Of a stretch of DNA of 64,000 bases, positions 1 to 9,447 are shown piece after piece. Positions within the stretch are counted from its first letter, which is position 1; each line of letters starts with the position of its first letter. The translations under genes and the position numbers were made by a program. Source of the stretch: Janibacter sp. HTCC2649 (GTDB lineage Bacteria; Actinomycetota; Actinomycetes; Actinomycetales; Dermatophilaceae); the NCBI RefSeq assembly GCF_000152705.1, contig NZ_CH672413.1, forward strand, positions 2,980,139-3,044,138, read 5' to 3'. The notes under the pieces are model-generated. The model made no database searches and was not told the DNA's origin. It saw nothing but the letters and a program-made list of their open reading frames with translations.

Positions 1-1
1 G

Positions 2-238
2 CTGGCGACCGAGTGGGGTGGCCCCGTCACGGTCGCGTATGCCGCGGGCACCCAGCCGTCCGTGCCCGACGCCGTCGCATCCGCTCGAGCTGCCGGCGCC
101 TCCACGGTCGCGATCGCGTCCTACCTGTTGGCCGAGGGCTTCTTCCACGACCGGCTGTCGGACGCCGGCGCCGACATCGTGACGCCACCCCTCGGGGACG
201 ACGACGCGGTGGTCGCCGTCATCCTCAGTCGTTGGTGA
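2..238 (+). CDS. Sirohydrochlorin chelatase-like protein (CbiX family), C-terminal part
   Basis: This is the last 78 residues of a gene that begins before the window. The visible part reads LATEWGGPVTVAYAAGTQ, then a VAIASYLLAEGFFHDRL stretch and a GADIVTPPLG stretch. These are typical of the C-terminal half of CbiX-type sirohydrochlorin cobalto- or ferrochelatases, which insert a metal into sirohydrochlorin for siroheme or cobalamin synthesis. The histidine in FFHDRL is a plausible metal ligand. The stop overlaps the convergent GNAT gene by 14 bp. The start and the N-terminal catalytic half are not visible, so the choice between iron and cobalt is open. Confidence 0.75.
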   Translation: MATEWGGPVTVAYAAGTQPSVPDAVASARAAGASTVAIASYLLAEGFFHDRLSDAGADIVTPPLGDDDAVVAVILSRW

Positions 239-1313
239 TGTCGCGGTGCCAGGACTCGGTCTTGTATGCCGTGACCCACCCGAGCGAGACATAGAGGCCA
301 TCCGCTCCGGTGGGGGAGTCGTCGTCGACCTCGAGCCCGACGCGGTTGTTGCCGCGCTCCGCCGCATCACGAATCACCGTGTGCAGCAACGCCTTTGCAA
401 CACCCCGACCACGAGCCAGCCGGTGCACCCCGATGTAGTCGACGTAGGTGCCGAAAGCACCCGACGCATCCGGAGGAACGACGGTCGCCACGAGAGCCCC
501 GCCGGGCACCAGCTCTCCATCGACCTCGATCTCCGCGATCCACCAGTGGTCCCACCGGTGGCCCGGGTCCTCGCGCAGGCGCGACAGGAACTCGGGGAAG
601 GACTCGCGATAGCTGTTGAAGTGGTCGGTGAACGACTCCTCGAGCATGCGGTGCACGGTCTGGAGGTCGGCGGCAACCGGGAGGCCGGTGTCGTGCTTGG
701 CGACCTGGCGGATCGTCACACCCTCACGGACGGCGGGGAGGACGCCGTCCTCGGCCTCCTTCGGCGTCACGGGTCGTGACATCTGCAGCCAAGTGCGGGT
801 CTGGCGGTAGCCAGCGGCCGCGAGCCATCGCCGCTGGCGCTGGTCGTCGGCATACGCACCGGAGTCGAGTTGGGTGCCGGGCAGCTCACGACCGGAGGCG
901 ATGACGCGTCCGGCTTCCTCAGCCCACGTGAACAACGCCGCCGCGAGGGCGTCCGCGTCACTGTCAGCAATGCCCTCGACGGCCACCGTCACCTCGACGA
1001 GGGTGCGGCCACCTGCCCGGTCGTGGGTCGTTGCCCAACCGAGGACCGACCCCTCGGCGTCGGTCACCAACGACTGGTGGCGGGTCCAGGACCCCTTGCC
1101 GGCGACGTTGCTCTCGATGACATCGGTGTCGACCGAACCCGAGCCCTTGGCCATCTGCTGATGCGCCTCGGACAACGACACCAGGGCGTCCACGTCCTCA
1201 CGGGTGGGAACGCGCACGACCCAGCCGGACGGCATACCCGACAGGTCCGGCAGGCCAGATTGGGCCGGCGGAATCTCTGTCTCGGACAACGGATCTGGCG
1301 TCGGTGACGTCAT
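225..1313 (-). CDS. Tandem-GNAT N-acetyltransferase (MshD-like architecture)
   Basis: The protein has 362 residues, long enough for two GNAT domains. The N-terminal half (about 30-185) is degenerate. The C-terminal half (about 205-355) carries [15 protein letters not shown] near residue 293, the acetyl-CoA pyrophosphate-binding motif, followed by an N-R-x-GLEVD strand and a GLYVSLGW ending typical of GNATs. This layout matches mycothiol synthase MshD, but many actinobacterial paralogues share it, so the substrate is unknown. The ATG at 1313 overlaps the stop of the HAD phosphatase (ATGA), which makes the two genes a translationally coupled pair. Confidence 0.8.
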   Translation of the reverse strand: MTSPTPDPLSETEIPPAQSGLPDLSGMPSGWVVRVPTREDVDALVSLSEAHQQMAKGSGSVDTDVIESNVAGKGSWTRHQSLVTDAEGSVLGWATTHDRAGGRTLVEVTVAVEGIADSDADALAAALFTWAEEAGRVIASGRELPGTQLDSGAYADDQRQRRWLAAAGYRQTRTWLQMSRPVTPKEAEDGVLPAVREGVTIRQVAKHDTGLPVAADLQTVHRMLEESFTDHFNSYRESFPEFLSRLREDPGHRWDHWWIAEIEVDGELVPGGALVATVVPPDASGAFGTYVDYIGVHRLARGRGVAKALLHTVIRDAAERGNNRVGLEVDDDSPTGADGLYVSLGWVTAYKTESWHRDITND

Positions 1314-2110
1314 GCGATGGGTCCTCCGGACTGGACGATCGGGACAAGGTCGGCGATCGAGTCCACCACGGCGGTGGGTCGATACGGAAACAGCTCGACC
1401 TGGTCCGGGCGCGTCGAACCGGTGAGGACGAGCACGGTCCGGAGCCCTGCCTCGAGCCCGGACACGACGTCTGTGTCCATGCGATCCCCGATCATCGCGG
1501 TGGTCTCGGAGTGGGCGTCGAGCCGGTTGAGGGCGCTGCGCATCATGAGCGGGTTGGGCTTGCCGACGTAGTAGGGCTGACGACCCGTGGCAGCAGTGAT
1601 GAGCGCGGCGACAGAGCCGGTCGCGGGGAGGATCCCCTCGGGCGACGGGCCGCTCACGTCGGGGTTGGTCGCGATGAAGCGAGCGCCCTTGTCGATGAGC
1701 CGGATGGCCTGGGTGATCTGCTCGAACGAGTAGGTGCGCGTCTCGCCGAGGACGACGTAGTCGGGTTTGCGGCTCGTGAGGATGTAGCCGACGTCGTGCA
1801 GTGCGGTGGTGAGACCGGCTTCGCCGACGACGTAGGCCGTGCCGCTCGGTCGCTGGTCGGCGAGGAACTGCGCCGTCGCCATGGCCGAGGTCCAGATGGA
1901 GTCCTCGGGCACGTCGATGCCACTGGCGAGCAGGCGGGCCCGCAGATCGCGTGCCGTGTAGATCGAGTTGTTGGTGAGGACGAGGAAGGGACGGCCCGCG
2001 GCCTTGAGCGCCTCGATGAAGTCTGCGGCTCCGGGGATCGCGTGCTCCTCGTGCACGAGGACGCCATCCATGTCGGTCAGCCAGGTCTCGATCGGTTGCG
2101 GGTGAGTCAT
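1310..2110 (-). CDS. HAD-superfamily (NagD-like, class IIA) phosphatase
   Basis: The protein has 266 residues. The nucleophile motif DMDGV carries Asp13 and Asp15. Motif II is LVLTNNS (about 44-50), the motif III lysine lies in GKPNPL, and motif IV is GDRMDTD, so all four HAD motifs are present. The order and length match subfamily IIA (NagD, PGP/4-nitrophenylphosphatase), cytoplasmic phosphatases for small sugar or nucleotide phosphates. It is the first gene of a two-gene unit with the GNAT acetyltransferase and is divergent from fumarase across a 58-bp gap. The physiological substrate cannot be told from the sequence. Confidence 0.85.
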   Translation of the reverse strand: MTHPQPIETWLTDMDGVLVHEEHAIPGAADFIEALKAAGRPFLVLTNNSIYTARDLRARLLASGIDVPEDSIWTSAMATAQFLADQRPSGTAYVVGEAGLTTALHDVGYILTSRKPDYVVLGETRTYSFEQITQAIRLIDKGARFIATNPDVSGPSPEGILPATGSVAALITAATGRQPYYVGKPNPLMMRSALNRLDAHSETTAMIGDRMDTDVVSGLEAGLRTVLVLTGSTRPDQVELFPYRPTAVVDSIADLVPIVQSGGPIA

Positions 2111-2168
2111 CCTGCAGTCTCAATCCATCGGTCTGTCATGTGGTCATTGTCGCGCCTACGGTGGAGTC

Positions 2169-3587
2169 ATGGCGCAACGTGACGACAACCAAGACCGGGC
2201 ACACCGCAGCGAGTCCGACACGATGGGCTCCATCGACGTTCCCGCTGACGCCTATTGGGGTGCGCAGACGCAGCGCAGCATCGAGAACTTCGACATCGGG
2301 CGCGACACGTTCGTGTGGGGCCGGCCGATGATCCGGGCGCTGGGCATCCTCAAGAAGGCTGCGGCACAGGCCAATGGCGAGCTGGCCGAGCTGCCGAGCG
2401 ATGTCGCCGACCTCATCGTGCGCGCTGCGGACGACGTCATCTCGGGTTCGCTCGACGCGCAGTTCCCCCTCGTCGTCTTCCAGACCGGGTCCGGCACGCA
2501 GTCCAACATGAACGCCAACGAGGTCGTGTCCAACCGCGCCATCGAGCTCGCCGGTGGGGTGCGCGGCTCCAAGACGCCCGTCCACCCCAACGACCACGTC
2601 AACCGCGGCCAGTCGAGCAATGACACCTTCCCGACGGCCATGCACATCGCCGTCGTCCTCGAGGTCGTCGAACGTCTGGAGCCCGCCGTCGCGGAGCTGC
2701 GCGGCGTCCTCGACGCCAAGGCCACGGCATACAAGGACGTCGTCATGGTCGGCCGCACGCACCTCCAGGACGCCACCCCCGTGACGCTCGGACAGGTCTT
2801 CGGTGGCTGGGTCGCGCAGATCGACGAAGCCATGAAGGCTCTGGGGTATGCCGTGGAGTCGGCTCGCGCTCTGGCCATCGGTGGCACTGCAGTCGGGACG
2901 GGGCTCAACGCCCACCCGAGGTTCGGTGCGCTGGCGGCGGAGAAGATCGCGGCGGAGACGGGTCAGGCGTTCCGGCAGGCGCCGGATCTCTTTGCCGCGC
3001 TGTCTGCCCACGATGCGCTGGTGGGAGTCAGCGCCGGGCTGCGGACCCTTGGCGGTGTCCTCATGAAGGTCGCCAACGACGTCCGCTGGTATGCGTCCGG
3101 CCCGCGAAATGGCTTGGGGGAGCTGCGGATTCCCGAGAACGAGCCCGGGTCGTCGATCATGCCGGGCAAGGTCAACCCGACCCAGGCGGAGGCGCTGACG
3201 ATGGTGGCGACGCGAGTCTTCGGCAATGACGCGACGGTCGCGTTCGCCGGGTCGCAGGGCAACTTCCAGCTCAATGTCTACAAGCCGGTCATGGCGCACG
3301 CCGTGCTCGAGTCCATCCGGCTGCTGGCCGACGGGTGCCGGTCGTTCACCGCGCACTGCGCCCGCGGCATTGAGCCCAACACGGAGCGGATCGAGGCCAA
3401 CCTCGCGAGCAACCTCATGCTCGTCACGGCGCTCAACCGGCACATCGGCTATGACAAGGCCGCGGCGATCGCGAAGCACGCGCACCGTGAGGGTCTGTCG
3501 CTGCGCGACGCGGCCCTGGCCTCGGGTGACGTGACGGGAGAGCAGTTCGACGAGTGGGTCGTCCCCGAGGACATGACCCACAACTGA
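2169..3587 (+). CDS. fumC: Fumarate hydratase, class II
   Basis: The protein has 472 residues and catalyses reversible hydration of fumarate to L-malate in the TCA cycle. It begins with [20 protein letters not shown], standard for class II fumarases. The superfamily signature [13 protein letters not shown] lies near residues 325-337, and the [13 protein letters not shown] substrate-binding block near residue 111. The first ATG has a GGAG only three bases upstream. A later in-frame ATG at 2223 would remove an 18-residue hydrophilic leader, so the start is slightly uncertain. The gene is monocistronic and faces the two LuxR-type genes. Confidence 0.95.
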   Translation: MAQRDDNQDRAHRSESDTMGSIDVPADAYWGAQTQRSIENFDIGRDTFVWGRPMIRALGILKKAAAQANGELAELPSDVADLIVRAADDVISGSLDAQFPLVVFQTGSGTQSNMNANEVVSNRAIELAGGVRGSKTPVHPNDHVNRGQSSNDTFPTAMHIAVVLEVVERLEPAVAELRGVLDAKATAYKDVVMVGRTHLQDATPVTLGQVFGGWVAQIDEAMKALGYAVESARALAIGGTAVGTGLNAHPRFGALAAEKIAAETGQAFRQAPDLFAALSAHDALVGVSAGLRTLGGVLMKVANDVRWYASGPRNGLGELRIPENEPGSSIMPGKVNPTQAEALTMVATRVFGNDATVAFAGSQGNFQLNVYKPVMAHAVLESIRLLADGCRSFTAHCARGIEPNTERIEANLASNLMLVTALNRHIGYDKAAAIAKHAHREGLSLRDAALASGDVTGEQFDEWVVPEDMTHN

Positions 3588-3864
3588 GGCGTGGACCACG
3601 GCGTCGTCAGCCGATCCGACGCCCAGTCATTACCAACGACTGCCCCTCTGCGTCAAGGTCACGGCGAGTTGTCGCCACGGGCTCGACTCACGGGGGCTTG
3701 GGCCGTCATCCTCTGAGGGTCACGGGCCAGCAGGGGGGTCCGTGAACGGTCCGTTGCGCGGAAACCCGTAGCGCTGGTCGCAGGGGAGTGGTCGCGTCAA
3801 AGGGAGTCGCCATCACTCCTCTGGCGTTCGCCCGGACGTCGCCCGGTCGGCGCTCGTTGCGAGG

Positions 3865-4569
3865 TCAGGTGCGGCTGTGTCGTCCTCGGCCCAGCATGTT
3901 GAGCACGGCCTCGGACCGAGAACTTGCCCCTGTGGCGTCAAGGATGGCGGCCACGTGCCGTGCGATCGTCCGCTCGGACGTCCCGAGCTGTCGGGCGATG
4001 GCGGCGTCAGTCCGGCCCAGGCACACTGCGCGTGCCACATCGAGTTGGCGTGGAGTGAGGGGCGGCGTGCTGCCCTCAGGTAGCGCAGTCCGAGACTCGG
4101 CGAACGTGGCGTGCCACATGCCAAGTGCGCTTGCGAGGAACTCGCCGCTGGTCGCGAGCCAGGCAGTGGTGGCGCCGTCGGCCGTGTCGGGTCCCGCGAT
4201 GACGGCCATCTGTGAGTCGATGATGATGCAGTTGAACAGGACCGGCCCCAGCCGAAGGTTGGTGTTGAGGGAAGACAGCAGCGGGTGGAAACGCAGGGTT
4301 CGCGGCAGGGTGATCGTCTGCAGGTCGATGCCCCGATCTCGGGACCGGGCGTCCAGGGTGTACGAGAAATCCTCAGGGTCGAAGATCAGCGTCGGGATGA
4401 TGTTCCAGACGCTCGTGCGGGTCCGGGGCTCCAGGGTGGACAGTCGCTCCATCACTTCGGCCTGTCCCACACCGAAGGAGCTGAGACCCGGGGGGTGTGG
4501 GCGACCGGGGTGTGCGAGCTCGTTCATGCGGCCCATCAACGCGAGAGCAAGACGTTGTGCTTCGGACAT
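3865..4569 (-). CDS. LuxR-type HTH regulator, copy 1 of a tandem pair
   Basis: The protein has 234 residues. The last 65 form a GerE/LuxR helix-turn-helix: LTPRQLDVARAVCLGRTDAA, then ARQLGTSERTIARHVAAIL. The N-terminal 165 residues contain no receiver aspartate or Walker motif and look like an unassigned sensor domain, with PTLIFDPEDFSY and a conserved ATTAWLATSGEFLASA helix. It ends in LNMLGRGRHSRT. The next gene upstream is a full-length paralogue of identical length 15 bp away, so the pair is a recent tandem duplication and probably one transcript. GGAGGG lies about 10 bases before the ATG. No effector gene is adjacent and the target is unknown. Confidence 0.8.
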   Translation of the reverse strand: MSEAQRLALALMGRMNELAHPGRPHPPGLSSFGVGQAEVMERLSTLEPRTRTSVWNIIPTLIFDPEDFSYTLDARSRDRGIDLQTITLPRTLRFHPLLSSLNTNLRLGPVLFNCIIIDSQMAVIAGPDTADGATTAWLATSGEFLASALGMWHATFAESRTALPEGSTPPLTPRQLDVARAVCLGRTDAAIARQLGTSERTIARHVAAILDATGASSRSEAVLNMLGRGRHSRT

Positions 4570-4584
4570 GCGTTGACACCCTCC

Positions 4585-5289
4585 TCAGGTCCGGCTCTGT
4601 CGCCCACGACCCAACATGTTGAGGATCGCCTCACTGCGAGAGTGTGCCTCGGTGACGTCGCAGATGGCGGCGACGTCTCGCGCCACGCTGCGCTCGGAGA
4701 TGCCGAGCTGACGGGCGATGGCTGCGTCGGTCCTCCCCAGGCACAGGGCCCTGGCGACCGAGAGCTGGCGCGAGTTGAGGGGCGGCTCGGCTCCGTCGGG
4801 CAGCGCTGGTCGCGACTCCGCAACCGTGGCGTGCCACAGTCCCACTGCACTCTCGAGGAACTCGCCGCTGGTCGCGAGCCAGGCGGTGGTGGCACCGTCG
4901 ACCGTGTCCGGACCTGCGATGACGGCGATGTGCTCGTCGACGATGATCGTCCGGAAGAGCACCGGACCGATCAGAGCGGTGGGCGTGAACGATGTGAGCA
5001 GCGGGTGGAAGCGGAGCGTGCGCGGGGAGACGATCAAGCGCAGCGTGACCCCACGGGACATCGATCGCTCACCCAGCTCGTAGGCCGCGTCCTCGGGATC
5101 GAACGTGAGCGTCGGCACCAGGTTGCGCACCGTCTGACGCGTTCTCATCTCGAGTGCGGCCAGGCGCCGCATCACGTCGCCCTGGCCGACCCCGAAGGGA
5201 GTCAAGCCGGGCGGCAGTGGCCCTCCCGGTTGGGCCACCTCGTTCATCCGGCCCATGAGAGTGAGGGCGAACTGGTGAGCCTCGGACAT
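4585..5289 (-). CDS. LuxR-type HTH regulator, copy 2 of a tandem pair
   Basis: The protein has 234 residues and is co-linear with its downstream neighbour. Both share MSEA near the start, a GRMNE segment, PTLxFDPED, TTAWLATSGEFL in the middle, and the same HTH and tail (LNMLGRGR then SRT). The HTH here is LNSRQLSVARALCLGRTDAA, then ARQLGISERSVARDVAAI. The N-terminal domains have drifted more than the HTHs, which suggests a different input but similar DNA targets. It lies first in the pair and is probably driven from the repeat-containing region at 5315-5358. The sensor domain is not assigned. Confidence 0.8.
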   Translation of the reverse strand: MSEAHQFALTLMGRMNEVAQPGGPLPPGLTPFGVGQGDVMRRLAALEMRTRQTVRNLVPTLTFDPEDAAYELGERSMSRGVTLRLIVSPRTLRFHPLLTSFTPTALIGPVLFRTIIVDEHIAVIAGPDTVDGATTAWLATSGEFLESAVGLWHATVAESRPALPDGAEPPLNSRQLSVARALCLGRTDAAIARQLGISERSVARDVAAICDVTEAHSRSEAILNMLGRGRQSRT

Positions 5290-5314
5290 CCTGCTGCACC
5301 CCCCTGGGTGGTCG

Positions 5315-5347
5315 TTGTCCGGTCAAGTATCGGCGATTGTCCGGTCA
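5315..5347 (-). promoter_or_regulatory. Direct repeats upstream of the LuxR pair (candidate operator)
   Basis: TTGTCCGGTCA occurs twice, at 5315-5325 and 5337-5347. The copies are 22 bp apart start to start, close to two helical turns, and a partial GTCCGGT copy follows at 5352. The repeats begin 26 bp upstream of the start of the first LuxR-type gene. Same-face spaced direct repeats in this position suggest a binding site for a dimeric regulator, possibly the LuxR proteins themselves. There is no direct proof. Confidence 0.45.
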
Positions 5348-5373
5348 GACGTCCGGTTGCTGTCCAGAAGTGG

Positions 5374-5799
5374 TCATTCCGTGCGCAGTGACCACCGGAT
5401 CACGGGCGGTCGAACTGCCGCGCACACCGGCCCGCCGCGCGCGTCCACGAGAGGCAGGTGGCCCTGGAGGATCGCGCCCTCCGGTGCCGATGCCATCTCG
5501 GCGGGGTCGAGCACTCCCAGCATGAGCTTGGCGCGACGGAAGCCGTCGAACCCGTGCGTCGAGTCGTGGCCCCAGCACAGGTAGAGGAAGCGGTCGCCGC
5601 GCTTTCCCTGCACCCACGGCCCGCGGTAGTCGACGCCGGCCGGGGTCACGACGACGTCCAGCTCCGCGTCGAAGGTCATCGTCGACCCAGCGACCGGCCG
5701 AGCCGACACGACATCTCGACCACGCTGCATACCCACGAAAACGGCTCGCCCCTCGATGACGGGAGGCGGCAGCGACACCCCGACGATGTGCACGTCCAT
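5374..5799 (-). CDS. DUF5990 family protein
   Basis: The protein has 141 residues. The segment VDYRGPWVQGKRGDRFLYLC followed by a glycine- and histidine-containing loop and FRRAKLMLG is the hallmark of actinobacterial DUF5990 proteins, which are often annotated as monooxygenase-like without evidence. No signal peptide or membrane helix is visible. It is divergent from the GH13 enzyme and follows the LuxR promoter region on the same strand, so it may not be co-transcribed with that pair. Function is unknown. Confidence 0.75.
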   Translation of the reverse strand: MDVHIVGVSLPPPVIEGRAVFVGMQRGRDVVSARPVAGSTMTFDAELDVVVTPAGVDYRGPWVQGKRGDRFLYLCWGHDSTHGFDGFRRAKLMLGVLDPAEMASAPEGAILQGHLPLVDARGGPVCAAVRPPVIRWSLRTE

Positions 5800-5861
5800 G
5801 TGCCCATCGTCGCAAGAGCACCGCCACCGTGCCGAAACATCGCCGGACTAGGTTGAGCGCC

Positions 5862-7679
5862 ATGGACTTCACCGCACCTTCACCCCATGGCGGCATGGGC
5901 GCCACACCGGTCGACGACGGTGTGACCTTCCGCGTCTGGGCGCCCCATGCCCAGCACGTGTGGGTCATCGGCGACTTCAACGGGTGGGACAGCGGCAACA
6001 ACCCGCAGTTCGAGCGTGACGGCGACGGCGCCCCTGGCATGTGGTCCGTGCACGTCCCCGGGGTGCGGGCCGGGCAGGAGTACCAGTTCCAGGTCGACAC
6101 GGGCTCCGAGGTCGTGTGGCGGGCCGACCCGTATGCCCGCCAGATGACGAACTCCGTGGGCAACTGCGTTGTCTACGAACCGAATTCGTTCGACTGGGGT
6201 GACAACGGATTCCGTATGCCGTCCTGGGACGACGTGGTCATCTACGAGATGCACGTGGGCACGTTCGGGAGGGACAAGGGCGCGCGCGGGAGCTTCGAGT
6301 CGGCGATTGCCGGGCTCGACCACTTGCGTGACCTCGGCGTCTCGGTGATCCAGGTGATGCCGCCGTTCGAGTACGCCGGCGACATCTCGTGGGGCTACAA
6401 CCCCAGCCACCTGTTCGCCGTCGAGTCGACCTATGGCGGTCCGGACGCGTTCAAGCGATTCATCAAGGCGGCTCACGAGCACGGCATGGCCGTGATCGTC
6501 GACGTCGTGCACAACCACATCGGACCCTCTGACCTCGACCTGTGGCGCTTCGACGGCTGGTCCGAGGGTGATGGCGGAGGCATCTACTTCTACAACGACT
6601 GGCGCGCGGCGACGCCGTGGGGCGCCACCCGTCCCGACTACGGTCGGCTGGAGGTGCGCAGCTACCTGCGCGACAGCGCCCTGCTCTGGCTCGAGGAATT
6701 CCGTTGCGATGGGCTGCGATTCGACGCAACCAACTACATTCGCTCGGTCACGGGCGGGACGTGGGACGGGGGAGCTGCCATCCCCGACGGCGCCGACTAC
6801 CTGTCGTGGCTCACGTCCGAGATCACGGCGCGCCAGCCGTGGAAGCTCCTCATCGCCGAGGACCTCCAGAACGACCCGGCGGTCACGACCATGAGCGGGC
6901 AGGGTGGCCTCGGCTTCCACGCCCAGTGGGACGCCGGCTTCGTCCACCCCGTCCGCAAGGCCCTCACCGAGCTCAGTGACGAGAACCGGGACGTGGAGTC
7001 GGTGGCCAGCGCCGTGCTCGGCGAAGGGCGTGGCCCGGCCGGGACCCGCGTCATCTACACGGAGTCGCACGACGAGGTGGCCAACGGCAAGACCCGTCTG
7101 CCCGAAGCCGTGGCCCCCGGCGACGCCGACTCCTGGGCCGCCAAGAAGCGGGCTGCCCTCGGCTTCGTCACCGTCATGTTCGCGCCGGGTCTGCCGATGC
7201 TCTTCCAGGGGCAGGAGTTCCTCGAGGACCGGTGGTTCGACGACTCGGTGCAGCTCGACTGGGGCAAGTCCGAGTCGAACGCCGGGATCGTGGCCCTGCA
7301 CCGCGACCTGATCCGGTTGCGCCGCAACGCCGATGGCGTGAGCCACGGTCTTCGTGGCGCGGGTATCAACGCGCTTCGCATCGACAACTCGGCCAAGATC
7401 CTCGCGTTCCACCGGTGGGCCGAGGGGGGAGTGCATGACGACACCGTCGTCGTCCTCAACTACTCGACCCAGGTGCTGGGTGAGCTGCCCGTCGGTCTGC
7501 CAGCGCCGGGCCTCTGGAAGGTGCGGTTCAACTCCGACTCGTCGGTCTACGCGCCGGACTTCGCCGGCACTGATGCCTTCGACGTCGAGGCGAGCGGCCC
7601 GGCCCTGGACGGTTGCGAGCAGAGCGCAGTCCTCGCCCTCGGCCCCTACAGCGCGGTCGTCCTCACCCGGGAGACCTGA
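5862..7679 (+). CDS. GH13 alpha-glucan enzyme (GlgB/TreZ-like)
   Basis: The protein has 605 residues. An N-terminal CBM48-type beta-sandwich (VTFRVWAPHAQHVWVIGDFN) is followed by the GH13 barrel. Region I is DVVHNH near 212, region II GLRFDATN near 283-290 with the nucleophile Asp, region III LIAEDLQN with the acid/base Glu near 332, and region IV YTESHDE near 400. A C-terminal beta domain ends the protein. The order suits branching enzyme or maltooligosyltrehalose trehalohydrolase, and I cannot separate them. ATG 5862 (MDFTAPSP) is preferred over an upstream GTG at 5829, which would add an arginine-rich leader. It stands alone, closed by a palindromic repeat. Confidence 0.82.
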   Translation: MDFTAPSPHGGMGATPVDDGVTFRVWAPHAQHVWVIGDFNGWDSGNNPQFERDGDGAPGMWSVHVPGVRAGQEYQFQVDTGSEVVWRADPYARQMTNSVGNCVVYEPNSFDWGDNGFRMPSWDDVVIYEMHVGTFGRDKGARGSFESAIAGLDHLRDLGVSVIQVMPPFEYAGDISWGYNPSHLFAVESTYGGPDAFKRFIKAAHEHGMAVIVDVVHNHIGPSDLDLWRFDGWSEGDGGGIYFYNDWRAATPWGATRPDYGRLEVRSYLRDSALLWLEEFRCDGLRFDATNYIRSVTGGTWDGGAAIPDGADYLSWLTSEITARQPWKLLIAEDLQNDPAVTTMSGQGGLGFHAQWDAGFVHPVRKALTELSDENRDVESVASAVLGEGRGPAGTRVIYTESHDEVANGKTRLPEAVAPGDADSWAAKKRAALGFVTVMFAPGLPMLFQGQEFLEDRWFDDSVQLDWGKSESNAGIVALHRDLIRLRRNADGVSHGLRGAGINALRIDNSAKILAFHRWAEGGVHDDTVVVLNYSTQVLGELPVGLPAPGLWKVRFNSDSSVYAPDFAGTDAFDVEASGPALDGCEQSAVLALGPYSAVVLTRET

Positions 7680-7750
7680 CCACAATCGTCCAATAGGGCG
7701 CAAATGGCTGGGAGCGCCCCCGCCATTCGTACCCTATTGGACGATTGTGG
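7680..7750. repeat. Palindromic intergenic repeat, family A, copy 1
   Basis: The left arm (7680-7707) begins CCACAATCGTCCAATAGGG. The right arm (7723-7750) is its reverse complement apart from about four positions in the middle of the arm. The element starts at the base after the GH13 stop codon. A second copy of the same sequence lies at 18879-18947. It could act as a bidirectional terminator, but the conserved arm sequence makes it a dispersed repeat and not merely a hairpin. Confidence 0.85.
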
Positions 7751-7770
7751 CGGCCGAGGGCCAGCTTCTG

Positions 7771-7798
7771 CGTGTCCGTCTGGGGCACGAAGTCGAAA
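7771..7798. repeat. Half-copy of repeat family B
   Basis: CGTGTCCGTCTGGGGCACGA followed by AGTCGAAA matches the right arm of the palindrome at 30245-30271 with one mismatch. No left arm is present here. It lies directly next to the family A palindrome, just beyond the 3' end of the aminotransferase gene. Confidence 0.75.
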
Positions 7799-7804
7799 GT
7801 GAGG

Positions 7805-9175
7805 TCAGGCGGTGACGTAGGTGTCTGCGACGTTCAACGCGGCGTCGAGCTTCTCGAGGCCTTCACGCATCTCCGCAGCCGTCGTCGTGCACGGCGGCGC
7901 GACGTGGGTGCGGTTGAAGTGGATGAAGGGCCACAGGCCGTTCTTCTTGCACTCGGCGGCGAACGCGCCCATGGGAGCGGCAGCCGCGCCGGATGCATTG
8001 AACGGGACCAGCGGCTCGCGGGTCTCGCGGGAGCGGACGAGCTCCACGGCATACATGAATCCGACTCCGCGGACGTCGCCGACGGACGGGTGCCGCTCGG
8101 CGATCGCCTCGAGACCGGGCCGCAGGACGGTCTCCTCGACGCCGCGGACGTGCTCGAGGATGCCTTCCTCCTTGAAGATCCCGATGGAGGCGACGGCCGA
8201 GGCGCACGCGAGCGGGTGCCCCGAGTAGGTCAGCCCGCCCGGGTAGGCGCGGTCGGCGAACGTCGCCGCGATCGCCGCCGAGATGACGACGCCGCCCAGC
8301 GGCACATAGCCCGAGTTCACGCCCTTCGCGAAGCAGATGAGGTCCGGAGTGACGCCCCAGCGGTCGATGGCGAACCATTCGCCGCACCGCCCGAACCCGG
8401 CCATGACCTCGTCGGCGATGAAGACGATGCCGTTCTCGTCGCAGATCTCGCGCACGCCGGCGAGGTAGCGGTCCGGCGGCACGAGGACGCCGTTGGTGCC
8501 CACGACCGTCTCGAGCATGATCGCGGCGATCGTCGACGCGCCCTCGACCATGACCGTGTCCCGCAGGTGCTGCAGGGCGCGCTCGCACTCCTGCGCCTCC
8601 GAGGTCGCGTGGAACGCCGAGCGATAGAGGTAGGGACCCCAGAAGTGCACGATCCCCGGCACCGACGGCTCCGACGCCCAACGGCGCGGCTCGCCCGTCG
8701 CGGCGATCGCGCCCGCCGTCGCCCCGTGATAGCTGCGATAGGTCGTCAGGACCTTCTGGCGGCCGGTGTGCAGGCGCGCCATGCGCATCGCGTTCTCGGT
8801 CGCCTCGGCGCCACCGTTGGTGAAGAACACCGAGTCGAGGTCCCCGGGCGCGAGTTCGGCGATGAGTCGCGCGGCCTCGGACCGGGCGTCGTTCGCGAAG
8901 GCCGGCGAGACAGTGAGCAGCTTCCCGGCCTGTTCCTGGATGGCGGCGACGAGCTTCGGGTGCTGGTAGCCGATGTTGACGTTGACGAGCTGGCTCGAGA
9001 AGTCGAGGTACTTCGAGCCGTCGGCCGTCCAGAAGTGCGACCCGAGCGCCTTGGTCACCTCGGCGGGCGAGATCTGGGCCTGTGCCGACCACGAATGGAA
9101 GACGTGCGCGCGGTCAGCGTCGGTGGTCGAGGTCGTCTGGTGGGTCGGGTTCGTCGTCGTCACCCTCGGCAGCAT
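7805..9175 (-). CDS. Class III PLP-dependent aminotransferase
   Basis: The protein has 456 residues. FTNGGAEATENAMRMAR (about 118-134) binds the cofactor phosphate, and IVFIADEVMAGFGRCGEWFA carries the Asp that contacts the pyridine nitrogen. The Schiff-base lysine is in CFAKGVNSGYVPLGGV. This is the omega-amino acid:pyruvate or 2-oxoglutarate aminotransferase fold (beta-alanine, taurine or GABA type). The substrate is not determined. A GTG 12 bases downstream of the ATG is an alternative start. A TTGAAC-CCT-GTTCAA dyad lies upstream at 9212. It stands alone, so no pathway context helps. Confidence 0.88.
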   Translation of the reverse strand: MLPRVTTTNPTHQTTSTTDADRAHVFHSWSAQAQISPAEVTKALGSHFWTADGSKYLDFSSQLVNVNIGYQHPKLVAAIQEQAGKLLTVSPAFANDARSEAARLIAELAPGDLDSVFFTNGGAEATENAMRMARLHTGRQKVLTTYRSYHGATAGAIAATGEPRRWASEPSVPGIVHFWGPYLYRSAFHATSEAQECERALQHLRDTVMVEGASTIAAIMLETVVGTNGVLVPPDRYLAGVREICDENGIVFIADEVMAGFGRCGEWFAIDRWGVTPDLICFAKGVNSGYVPLGGVVISAAIAATFADRAYPGGLTYSGHPLACASAVASIGIFKEEGILEHVRGVEETVLRPGLEAIAERHPSVGDVRGVGFMYAVELVRSRETREPLVPFNASGAAAAPMGAFAAECKKNGLWPFIHFNRTHVAPPCTTTAAEMREGLEKLDAALNVADTYVTA

Positions 9176-9211
9176 ATGGGCGTGGAGCCGAGGGCGTCAC
9201 GAGTCACATGG

Positions 9212-9226
9212 TTGAACCCTGTTCAA
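9212..9226 (-). promoter_or_regulatory. Perfect dyad upstream of the aminotransferase
   Basis: TTGAACCCTGTTCAA is a perfect 6-3-6 inverted repeat 37 bp upstream of the aminotransferase start. The 3-bp spacer rules out the usual 4-bp spacing of actinobacterial LexA boxes. It is a possible operator for a transcription factor encoded elsewhere. The rest of the 272-bp gap (9176-9447) shows no gene I would support; three CTGACA repeats precede thioredoxin near 9409-9433. Confidence 0.35.
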
Positions 9227-9447
9227 TCACCCCGTTTTGTCGCTACTCTGGGAAAAGCCGGGCGCGCGTCGTGAACCCCTGTACCGACGCGCGCCCTTGG
9301 CGTGTCCCGGGGTCGTCCACAGCCCCCGTGCATGCCGTCGGTGGCTGTCGGTGCGCCTTCGGATGATCTGCGCACCTCTCGGTGTTGACCCATCTGATCA
9401 GGCACCTCTGACACCCGCCTGACATCCCTGACACCAAGGAGTTCTGC

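Noticed and set aside
225-2123. Long minus-strand frame of 632 codons covering two genes
   Set aside because: The first part is an out-of-frame read through the HAD phosphatase gene; only the part from 1313 onward is a real GNAT protein.
3588-3864. Possible small gene or decayed gene in the 277-bp gap after fumarase
   Set aside because: No frame has both a start with ribosome site and sensible composition; I see only a weak imperfect stem near 3799-3822.
9212-9226. Possible LexA (SOS) box
   Set aside because: The dyad has a 3-bp spacer where the actinobacterial box needs four, and it precedes an aminotransferase, not a repair gene.
9237-9422. 61-codon frame in the gap before thioredoxin
   Set aside because: Starts with TTG without a ribosome site, is Arg/Pro-rich and shows no motif or coding bias.
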